The notes under the pieces: generated by a model
What the model was told of the DNA's origin: nothing
The model's database searches: none
The model's input: only the letters and a program-made list of their open reading frames with translations
Shown: piece by piece, positions 1 to 5,370 of the stretch
Position numbering within the stretch: the first letter of the stretch is position 1
Layout of the letters: each line of letters starts with the position of its first letter
NCBI GenBank assembly: GCA_034112285.1
Contig: JAWUVP010000078.1
Span: 1 to 10,846, forward strand
Direction of reading: 5' to 3'
Source: JAWUVP01 sp034112285
Lineage (GTDB): Bacteria > Pseudomonadota > Gammaproteobacteria > JABDGN01
Length of the DNA: 10,846 nt
Translations under genes and position numbers: made by a program

Positions 1-310
1 GTGGCGCCGCGCCCGCCCCCCCCCCCCCCCCCCCGATGCGGCTAGGAAAACAATAATCTAAAGTGCTTTTAATTGAATTGCGTACATTTTTTGAGGTCCC
101 CACACCCATGTTGATTTCATGATGGCTGTCATCCCCATGAACGAAATTAGGCCTTTGTTGACTAAGATTACCTGCCATAAAACAAATATAGTTGTAATGT
201 CACGCAAAAACAAGATTTAACCCTGGTAATCCCCTATGTGGATGTTATTATCACATTTCAGGCCTGTACAGGCACTGTATAGATATTGATAACGAAACAA
301 GGACTCGATA
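1..310. other. Gene-free leader upstream of the FadL-like gene, with contig-end artefact
   Basis: I see no convincing gene here. Bases 1-35 are extremely GC-rich and contain an uninterrupted run of 19 C (16-34), unlike the AT-rich remainder, so this edge is probably an assembly or sequencing artefact. The rest is AT-rich non-coding DNA leading to the FadL-like gene, with a good ribosome binding site (AAGGA at 299-303, 7 nt before the ATG). A loose -10-like TATAGA lies at 278-283, but I could not find a matching -35, so the promoter is not assigned with confidence. Confidence 0.6.
262..273. promoter_or_regulatory. Perfect 12-bp palindrome upstream of the FadL-like gene
   Basis: GCCTGTACAGGC is its own reverse complement. 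It sits 38 nt before the ATG and just upstream of a weak TATAGA -10-like hexamer (278-283), a position typical of an operator. I do not recognise the binding protein; it does not resemble the E. coli FadR operator. A 12-bp palindrome is short enough that chance cannot be excluded. Confidence 0.3.
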
Positions 311-1690
311 ATGAAAAAAACACTCCCGATTTTAACGTTAAGTTTGCTGCCCATGTTAACTATGGCCGCAGGTTTTCAAATTAATGAAGATAGCCCACGC
401 CTACAAGGCCAAGCCATGGCCGGCAGTGCCTCCGCTGTAGGCGACGTAACCGCTATTTTCAATAACCCCGCCTTGTTAGCGACCATTAAGCAAAAACAAG
501 TCTACCTAGGTGGCGGTTATATAGCGCCACATATTTCCGTGCGCAACGCAAAAGCCGAGCATGCAGCGAATGGCTGGGGTTTAGATAAAGGTGATGCGCT
601 TGATCCAGTTGATGGCAAAACATCGCAATCAGATGTTGCCAGCTCAGCGTTTGTGCCGGTGTTTTATACGGCGTTGCCTATTAATCCAGATTTGACCGCG
701 GGTTTATCCATTACTGCACCGTGGGGTTTGACTACGCATTATGATAAAGATTCCGTGTTGCGTTTCATGTCACAAAAAACAGCATTGAAGACAATTAATA
801 TTGATCCTATGCTGGCTTACCAAGTTAACTCGCAGTTGAGTTTCGGAATGGGTGTGCAAGTGCAATATGCTAAAGCGGAGTTATCGAATTTTGATGGACC
901 AGCAACAAATGTGTTAAAGATACCCAATCTTTTGGCAACCACGCCTACTTCATTATCGGGTGATGGTTGGGCTACCGGCTATAACCTTGGTTTGTTATTT
1001 CAACCAACGAGTAGCACCAGCATTGGGTTAAGTTATCGTTCACAAATAAATTACACCTTGAAAGGTCATGGCACGCAATACATGAATGCCAGTCCTTTAG
1101 ATCCCATGTGTTCATTAACCACTAGCCCAACTGGTTGCAATGCCGCCTCTACCGCAACCGCAGCACTCAATACACCAGCCGTGGTTAACTTTAGTATAAC
1201 GCAAAAATTAAACGACCGTTGGAGCGTTAGCACCACAGAACAATATACCTTATGGCATAGCTTACAAAATATTAAAATCACTATGCCACAAGCTTATGCT
1301 GACCACGTAACGATTAACACAAACTGGAACAACAGCATGTTGTTTTCAATGGGAACAGACTATAAGGCCACGAAGGCATTAACATTACGTTCCGGCCTGG
1401 CATATGATCAAACACCCAGCGTTGATTTAAATCGTGATGCTCGCATACCGGACACCAATCGAGTTTGGTTAACATTGGGTAGCAGTTACAATGTGAATGA
1501 CAAACTAAGCATAGATGCCGCCTATGAACATATCTTTATGCAAAATCAGTCTATTGATGTTGAAGAAAGCATTGGCCAGCACAGCACCGGTGGTTTGAAA
1601 CCGCTTTCACCCTTAGAAAAAAATAAAGTGCAAGCTGACTATAAAGGCTCTGCGGACATTTTTTCTTTCGGCCTGAATTATAAATTTTAA
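311..1690 (+). CDS. FadL-family outer-membrane fatty-acid/hydrophobe transporter
   Basis: A 459-residue outer-membrane beta-barrel of the OmpP1/FadL/TodX family, which carries long-chain fatty acids or other hydrophobic compounds across the outer membrane. Residues 1-19 form a signal peptide (KK, then a hydrophobic stretch ending TMA). The mature protein would begin AGFQINE, closely matching the AGFQLNE start of mature E. coli FadL, whose N-terminus plugs the barrel. The family NPA motif is at residues 52-54. The C-terminus (FSFGLNYKF) ends in phenylalanine with alternating aromatics, the usual beta-barrel assembly signal. Two cysteines (C267, C276) could form a disulphide in an external loop. 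Length is close to the E. coli protein. The start is supported by AAGGA 7 nt upstream. The lipase gene follows after 15 nt, suggesting co-transcription and joint use of host or environmental lipid. The exact substrate cannot be read from the sequence, so I do not use the symbol fadL. Confidence 0.9.
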   Translation: MKKTLPILTLSLLPMLTMAAGFQINEDSPRLQGQAMAGSASAVGDVTAIFNNPALLATIKQKQVYLGGGYIAPHISVRNAKAEHAANGWGLDKGDALDPVDGKTSQSDVASSAFVPVFYTALPINPDLTAGLSITAPWGLTTHYDKDSVLRFMSQKTALKTINIDPMLAYQVNSQLSFGMGVQVQYAKAELSNFDGPATNVLKIPNLLATTPTSLSGDGWATGYNLGLLFQPTSSTSIGLSYRSQINYTLKGHGTQYMNASPLDPMCSLTTSPTGCNAASTATAALNTPAVVNFSITQKLNDRWSVSTTEQYTLWHSLQNIKITMPQAYADHVTINTNWNNSMLFSMGTDYKATKALTLRSGLAYDQTPSVDLNRDARIPDTNRVWLTLGSSYNVNDKLSIDAAYEHIFMQNQSIDVEESIGQHSTGGLKPLSPLEKNKVQADYKGSADIFSFGLNYKF

Positions 1691-1705
1691 TAAAAGGAAA
1701 TTATC

Positions 1706-2728
1706 ATGTTTAATAAATTAATTAGCTATACAAGTTTAATTATTATTGCGGGCTTATTTAGCACGTCGGCTTTGGCTTTCACACCGCTTAGCTCAACAAA
1801 GTTAGTGGTGTTTGGTGACAGCTTGAGCGATCAAGGTTACCAAGATAAAAACCCAGACGTAATTGCTGCGGGAAAAAGGCCTATTTTCACCACGAAAGGT
1901 GGAAATGTTTGGCCTCACTATTTAAAGAAAGATTTAGGTTTGTCGGCTTTTTCAAGCACAAATAATGAAGAGCCAATAATACCTACAGGCACTAACTATG
2001 TGTCAGGCACTTTAACGGGCACTAACTATGCTGCAGGTGGCGCAATATCTTCTGGGATAGCGAACACGGCTACTGAGCACTATAGTCCACCATCAACAGC
2101 AAAACAAATCACCGCTTTTTTAGAACAAAATAATGGTGTTGCATCACCAGATAATTTGTATGTGCTCTGGATTGGTTCTAATAATTTCCTTGATGGCATT
2201 TTCACAACTCCGCCGGAAACGATTATGGAGGATTTGTTAGCGGATATCAAAAGCCAAGTTGCGCAATTGAAGGCTGCCGGCGCTACGCATATTGTTGTGG
2301 TTGATCTGCCCGATTTAGGAGCGACACCTTTAGCCGTCAAGCTTAATGCTTCGACAAAACTGACTCAAGCTTCAGAAGCATATGATGCGCTTTTACAAGC
2401 TATGATTAAGCAATATTATCCTCCCAACTCGGATGGAACCAGGAATGTCTTGTTTTTAGATGCTGGTGGTTTGTTAAGACAAATTAGTCAACAGCCATTG
2501 AACATCCCTTTTAATTTTTATGGAATGTCAGTAACACTTAAAAATGTCTCTGATCCAGCTTGCACAACTGCGAAAATAATAGGTGGTGAAACAGCGTTAA
2601 CTTGCACAAGCTATGAAACGAGTTATCAGAACTATGTGTTTGACGATATGGAGCACCCTACCGATTTAGGACATCAAATGATGGCTCAATATTTTAGCCA
2701 AGCTATTGCTTCGCCATATTTTATATAA
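1706..2728 (+). CDS. Exported GDSL/SGNH lipase (phospholipase/acyltransferase type)
   Basis: A 340-residue SGNH-hydrolase likely to cleave ester bonds in (lyso)phospholipids, secreted or periplasmic. Residues 1-24 are a signal peptide ending SALA. Block I is VFGDSLSDQG with nucleophile S39. Block II is NYAAGG, where G111 would be the oxyanion glycine. Block III is WIGSNN, with N159 in the GxN position. Block V is DDMEHP, giving the D314/H317 pair. The full catalytic set is therefore present. The layout resembles the Legionella PlaA/PlaC and Aeromonas GCAT group. C286 and C300 bracket a short segment before block V, like the disulphide loop of GCAT enzymes that a protease nicks for activation; that analogy is inference. 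The start has AAAGGA 7 nt or so upstream. The gene is 15 nt behind the FadL-like gene and followed by a strong terminator, so the two form a likely operon in which the lipase frees fatty acids and the porin imports them. Lysophospholipase, phospholipase A and cholesterol acyltransferase activity cannot be told apart here. Confidence 0.88.
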   Translation: MFNKLISYTSLIIIAGLFSTSALAFTPLSSTKLVVFGDSLSDQGYQDKNPDVIAAGKRPIFTTKGGNVWPHYLKKDLGLSAFSSTNNEEPIIPTGTNYVSGTLTGTNYAAGGAISSGIANTATEHYSPPSTAKQITAFLEQNNGVASPDNLYVLWIGSNNFLDGIFTTPPETIMEDLLADIKSQVAQLKAAGATHIVVVDLPDLGATPLAVKLNASTKLTQASEAYDALLQAMIKQYYPPNSDGTRNVLFLDAGGLLRQISQQPLNIPFNFYGMSVTLKNVSDPACTTAKIIGGETALTCTSYETSYQNYVFDDMEHPTDLGHQMMAQYFSQAIASPYFI

Positions 2729-2740
2729 TCTACGTAAATT

Positions 2741-2772
2741 AAAAAAGCCTCAACATTTGTTGGGGCTTTTTT
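2741..2772 (+). terminator. Intrinsic terminator after the lipase gene
   Basis: AAAAAAGCCTCAAC pairs with GTTGGGGCTTTTTT around a four-base loop (2755-2758). One G-T wobble is the only imperfect pair, and the right arm ends in six T. The A tract on the left makes it potentially active in both directions. It lies 13 nt past the lipase stop and closes the FadL-like/lipase unit. Confidence 0.88.
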
Positions 2773-2783
2773 GTGTGTGGCTA

Positions 2784-2792
2784 TGATATAAT
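2784..2792 (+). promoter_or_regulatory. Extended -10 promoter of birA
   Basis: TGATATAAT combines the consensus TATAAT (2787-2792) with the TGn extension. No good -35 exists at 16-18 bp upstream, where the preceding terminator stem lies, but extended -10 promoters often do without one. The site is 32 nt before the birA ATG and directly after the terminator, so birA appears to start its own transcript. Confidence 0.65.
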
Positions 2793-2824
2793 TTAGCCTA
2801 AGCGAATTAATCAGGCAAGCGCTC

Positions 2825-3604
2825 ATGATCCTCAAGGCAAGCAATATTCAGGCAAGCGTGGATGACAAAAATTTAACGCTAGAGATATTACCGCAAACCA
2901 CCTCGACCAATGATCACCTAAAAACCATTACCAAAAACAATCACCATGCCTACGCTTGTTTAGCTGAATTGCAAACCCAGGGCAAAGGCCGATTCAATCG
3001 ACAATGGCACTCACCCGCCGAAAAAAATATATATTTGTCCTTATCTTCCTATTTTGACACATCAATTAATAACTTGTCCGGGCTTAGTTTAGTCATTGGC
3101 TTAGCGGTGTGTGAGGCAATAGAACAGCAAACAAGTTTTACAGATTGTAAAATAAAATGGCCCAATGATCTAATCGCCAACGCCGAAAAACTAGGCGGAA
3201 TTTTAATTGAAAATGAAGCGATTAACACAGACTCCTGCCGCATGATTATTGGCGTGGGGCTCAATGTGAATATGGCAGCCGCCAGCGAGGCAGATATTAC
3301 GCAAGCCTGGACATCTTTATATAAGCTTACCGGCGCTGAACAAGATAGAAACAACTTGGCCGCAAGTTTGATTAACACCCTACAAGCTTATATAACGCGC
3401 TTCAGCGAACAAGGGCTAACGCCTTTTTTAGATGAATGGCAACAACGAGACTATTTATACAATAAAAATATAACACTGTGCATAGCAGAAAAAAACCAAG
3501 CAGGAAAATGTGTAGGCATTGATGCACAAGGCAAGTTACTGCTGCAAACCGCCGACCAAAAAATAAAGGCTTTCTCTGCCGGTGAAGCAAGTATCGCCAA
3601 GTAA
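2825..3604 (+). CDS. birA: Biotin-[acetyl-CoA-carboxylase] ligase, monofunctional
   Basis: Cytoplasmic enzyme that makes biotinyl-5'-AMP from biotin and ATP and transfers biotin to the carrier-protein lysine of acetyl-CoA carboxylase and other carboxylases. Visible family motifs are TSTN (26-29), the adenylate-binding loop GKGRFNR (53-59; GRGRRGR in E. coli), KWPND (111-115), KLGGILIE (122-129, with the biotin-contacting lysine K122) and GVGLNVN (143-149). Residues ~213-256 form the small C-terminal SH3-like domain. At 259 residues it lacks the N-terminal winged-helix DNA-binding domain of E. coli BirA (~320 aa), so it should be a ligase only and not a repressor of biotin genes. The ATG has only a modest ribosome binding site (AGG at 2813-2815). 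Its product supports acetyl-CoA carboxylase and thus fatty-acid synthesis. Confidence 0.92.
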   Translation: MILKASNIQASVDDKNLTLEILPQTTSTNDHLKTITKNNHHAYACLAELQTQGKGRFNRQWHSPAEKNIYLSLSSYFDTSINNLSGLSLVIGLAVCEAIEQQTSFTDCKIKWPNDLIANAEKLGGILIENEAINTDSCRMIIGVGLNVNMAAASEADITQAWTSLYKLTGAEQDRNNLAASLINTLQAYITRFSEQGLTPFLDEWQQRDYLYNKNITLCIAEKNQAGKCVGIDAQGKLLLQTADQKIKAFSAGEASIAK

Positions 3605-3606
3605 AT

Positions 3607-3636
3607 TTGCATGGGCTTTGTCTTTATCCGTATAAT
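3607..3636 (+). promoter_or_regulatory. Promoter of yciA
   Basis: A perfect TATAAT (-10, 3631-3636) lies 18 bp downstream of TTGCAT (3607-3612), which matches the -35 consensus only in its TTG. It falls just after the birA stop and 31 nt before the yciA ATG, and it would also serve the regulator gene downstream. Confidence 0.55.
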
Positions 3637-3667
3637 GAAGTCATGATTAATCTTAGGAGCCTATCTC

Positions 3668-4048
3668 ATGCCCAGCCCAACCGGTGAACTCGTTTTGCAA
3701 ACCCTCGCTATGCCTGCCGATGCCAACGCCAATGGCGATATTTTCGGCGGCTGGATCATGTCGCAAATGGATTTAGGTGCGGGTATCGCCGCTAAAAAAC
3801 GCTCCCATTCACGCACGGCAACCGTTGCGGTCGATGGTATGGTGTTTGAGCGCCCAGTACACATTGGCGAAACCGTACACGTGCATGCCAATGTTGTGCA
3901 CGTTGGACGCACCTCAATGAAAATCAATATCGAAGTCTGGGCACAATGCTGGGAGAGTGACCAAACTTGGAAAGTCACAGAAGCGATATTTACCTATGTG
4001 GCCATTGATGCCGAAGGTGAGCCACAAGCGGTTGACCGCGAAGTTTAA
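3668..4048 (+). CDS. yciA: YciA-type acyl-CoA thioesterase
   Basis: Hotdog-fold thioesterase of 126 residues that hydrolyses acyl-CoA esters to free acid and CoA in the cytoplasm, normally as a trimer of dimers. The N-terminal half is close to E. coli YciA: GELVLQTLAMPAD (6-18), then NANGDIFGGWIMSQMD (20-35), which contains the catalytic aspartate D24 and the hotdog helix. Further matches are the VAVDGMVFERPVHIGE strand pair and the KINIEVW and TEAIFTYVAID segments. Length matches the family. The start is fixed by AGGAG (3655-3659) 8 nt upstream. The next gene starts 16 nt after the stop and carries a near-identical leader (TTAGGAGCC), so the two are very probably co-transcribed. YciA has broad acyl-chain specificity in known cases; the substrate here is not deducible. 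Confidence 0.93.
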   Translation: MPSPTGELVLQTLAMPADANANGDIFGGWIMSQMDLGAGIAAKKRSHSRTATVAVDGMVFERPVHIGETVHVHANVVHVGRTSMKINIEVWAQCWESDQTWKVTEAIFTYVAIDAEGEPQAVDREV

Positions 4049-4064
4049 ATTTAGGAGCCATTTC

Positions 4065-4745
4065 ATGAACAACGAGCAAGCCTACAGCTTCATGAACAAT
4101 GTGCTAGAGCATTTAGTCGTTAATGCCGACGTGGACGCGCTGTCGCAACTTTATCACGCCGATGTGGTGGGCCATTACGGTGATGTTGAAATTAACTTTT
4201 CAGATATCGAAAACCGCTGTCGTTATTTACGCGATGTGTTTACCGATCGCAGCCACATTTTGCACGAAGTGATTGTTGCCGATGATAAATTAATTGGCCG
4301 CGATCGACAAATCATGACCCACCGCAATAGTGGTGAATTATGGGTGAGCGAAGTCACCGCGGCTTACACCGTGCGCAATAATAAAGTTGCCGAGCTGTGG
4401 TTGATGACCGATAAAAATATGGATTACCGTGAAACACCGCAGCATGCCTTGGTGAACGCTATTCCTAACCACGATGATATTGGGGCTAAAAAACATTTTC
4501 GCCGTTTAATTGCAGACGAAAAATTCTTGGTCAACGGTAAGTTGCAAAAAGTTGAGTTAACCAATCGCGAGTTTGATGTGTTGTTCTACACCATGCGTGG
4601 CTTAACGGCAAAAGAAATTGGCCAGCGCATCGATATTTCTTTTCGCACGGTCGAATCATATTTAGAAACCCTAAAAGATAAATTTGCTTGTGATTCCAAG
4701 GCTGATTTACGACGCAAAGTCACTCCGGGTGCAGTGTGGATGTAA
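4065..4745 (+). CDS. NTF2/SnoaL-like domain fused to LuxR-type HTH regulator
   Basis: A 226-residue probable transcription factor. Residues ~1-125 look like a SnoaL/NTF2-like alpha+beta cone fold (helix with MNNEQAYSF, then the HADVVGHYGDV and WVSEVTAAYTV strands), a fold that commonly dimerises and binds small hydrophobic ligands. Residues ~165-219 are a GerE/LuxR-type helix-turn-helix: LTNREFDVLFYTMRGL, then TAKEIGQRIDISFRTVESYL as the recognition core. There is no PAS, receiver or autoinducer-binding domain. The in-frame reading could begin as far upstream as 3957, but the ATG at 4065 is preferred: it has TTAGGAG 9 nt upstream, it avoids overlapping yciA, and the paralogue downstream starts at the same point (MNKQQAY). 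Being 16 nt behind yciA suggests that the ligand may be an acyl-CoA or fatty-acid derivative; this is inference. The target genes are unknown. Confidence 0.8.
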   Translation: MNNEQAYSFMNNVLEHLVVNADVDALSQLYHADVVGHYGDVEINFSDIENRCRYLRDVFTDRSHILHEVIVADDKLIGRDRQIMTHRNSGELWVSEVTAAYTVRNNKVAELWLMTDKNMDYRETPQHALVNAIPNHDDIGAKKHFRRLIADEKFLVNGKLQKVELTNREFDVLFYTMRGLTAKEIGQRIDISFRTVESYLETLKDKFACDSKADLRRKVTPGAVWM

Positions 4746-4786
4746 TACCGTATTATATACGGTAGTGTTCGGTACGGTAATTTTTT
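4746..4786 (+). promoter_or_regulatory. Overlapping dyads and T tract between the regulator and its paralogue
   Basis: TACCGTAT (4746-4753) and ATACGGTA (4757-4764) form a perfect 8-bp dyad with a 3-nt centre, beginning at the base after the regulator's stop codon. A second right arm, TACGGTA (4773-4779), can pair with the same left arm and is followed by ATTTTTT (4780-4786). The two hairpins are mutually exclusive; the second resembles an intrinsic terminator with a long loop. The 19-bp dyad could equally be a binding site for the LuxR-type regulator encoded just before it. Terminator, attenuator and operator cannot be separated by sequence alone. Confidence 0.5.
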
Positions 4787-4799
4787 AGCCTGTTGAGAT

Positions 4800-4805
4800 T
4801 ATAAT
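4800..4805 (+). promoter_or_regulatory. -10 element upstream of the SnoaL-like paralogue
   Basis: A perfect TATAAT occurs 35 nt before the ATG at 4841, with no convincing -35 at standard spacing. The T tract and dyads lie immediately upstream, so the paralogue may have its own regulated promoter. Confidence 0.4.
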
Positions 4806-4840
4806 TCCTTCTCCAAACAACTAAACAGGAAATTATTATT

Positions 4841-5170
4841 ATGAACAAACAACAAGCATATCAATTTGTACACAACTTATTAGACACAATCGTAGTAGAG
4901 GCTGACGTTAGCAAGCTTGGTGATTATTACCAAACAGATGCGCAGCTACATATTGGTGATTTGAATTTTGAGCTGAGTGATGTTGAAAACCGCATGGCTT
5001 ACCTGAAATCCACCTTTATAGAGCGTGAGCATCATTTATATGATGTAGTTGTTGTAGATGATGTTCTTGTTTTTCAAGATCAACAGCGGCTTAAAAATAA
5101 AAATACCGGTGAGTGGGACGTGAAGTCGTTAACTGGGACTTACCAACTAAAAGATGGCAAGGTACAATAA
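4841..5170 (+). CDS. Truncated SnoaL/NTF2-like paralogue lacking the HTH
   Basis: A 109-residue product aligning without gaps to residues 1-109 of the regulator at 4065-4745. By hand count about 45 of 109 positions are identical, including MN..QAY.F, VV.ADV, GD, SD.ENR..YL, VDD/ADD and GKV/NKV. It has no DNA-binding domain. The TAA stop falls exactly opposite E110 of the paralogue, and codons beyond it still match, so the protein is probably cut short and would miss the last strand of the fold. It could be a decaying duplicate, or a small ligand-binding or heterodimer partner of the regulator. The start is supported by AGGA (4827-4830) 10 nt upstream and by alignment with the paralogue. A single sequencing error at the stop codon is also possible. 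Confidence 0.65.
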   Translation: MNKQQAYQFVHNLLDTIVVEADVSKLGDYYQTDAQLHIGDLNFELSDVENRMAYLKSTFIEREHHLYDVVVVDDVLVFQDQQRLKNKNTGEWDVKSLTGTYQLKDGKVQ

Positions 5171-5218
5171 GCCTGGTTAATTAGTAATGAAAATATTGAT
5201 TATTTGAAAAAATGCTAA
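5171..5218 (+). pseudogene. Homologous remnant beyond the stop of the SnoaL-like paralogue
   Basis: Reading on in frame from the TAA at 5168-5170 gives AWLISNENIDYLKKC and then a second stop (5216-5218). This aligns with LWLMTDKNMDY in the regulator: W112, L113, N118, D120 and Y121 are identical. The stretch was therefore coding until recently, with a GAA-to-TAA or CAA-to-TAA type change as the simplest cause. The ancestral product would be about 125 residues, a complete single SnoaL-like domain. Confidence 0.65.
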
Positions 5219-5244
5219 CGGTGAGTTTTAGTGGGCTTGAAAAG

Positions 5245-5265
5245 ATTGGCCTGTGCCTATGGTGC
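5245..5265 (-). repeat. Single copy of the dispersed 21-nt repeat motif
   Basis: On the minus strand this reads GCACCATAGGCACAGG followed by CCAAT. It differs at two positions from the motif in the inverted-repeat element at 6716-6836 (GCACCAAAGGCACAGGT, then CAAT). With CGTCATT at 5294-5300 it looks like a degraded relative of that element, placed on the other side of the orphan gene. Confidence 0.7.
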
Positions 5266-5300
5266 CTGTCTTATACCTCATATCCATAATCCTCGTCATT

Positions 5301-5326
5301 GTGAGAAGCGTCGCTACGCTTCTCAC
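5301..5326. repeat. REP-like hairpin, perfect 11-bp stem
   Basis: GTGAGAAGCGT and ACGCTTCTCAC pair perfectly around CGCT. CGTCATT (5294-5300), also the terminal sequence of the 6716-6836 element, precedes it directly. It sits between the convergent SnoaL-like paralogue and the orphan minus-strand gene, the usual position for REP-type palindromes. TTTT appears 5 nt past the stem on the + strand, so a modest terminator role is possible, but there is no T tract on the minus side. Confidence 0.75.
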
Positions 5327-5370
5327 GGTGGTTTTCTGTATATCAGCTCGTTGTTCTATTCGTTACGCGT

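Noticed and set aside
237..255. CRP-like half sites TGTGG and TCACA upstream of the FadL-like gene
   Set aside because: The gap between the half sites is 9 bp, whereas the CRP consensus TGTGA-N6-TCACA needs 6.
3957..4064. A 36-codon N-terminal extension of the regulator, overlapping yciA
   Set aside because: The stretch is basic and not domain-like, it lies within yciA in another frame, and the ATG at 4065 has a good ribosome site and matches the paralogue's start.
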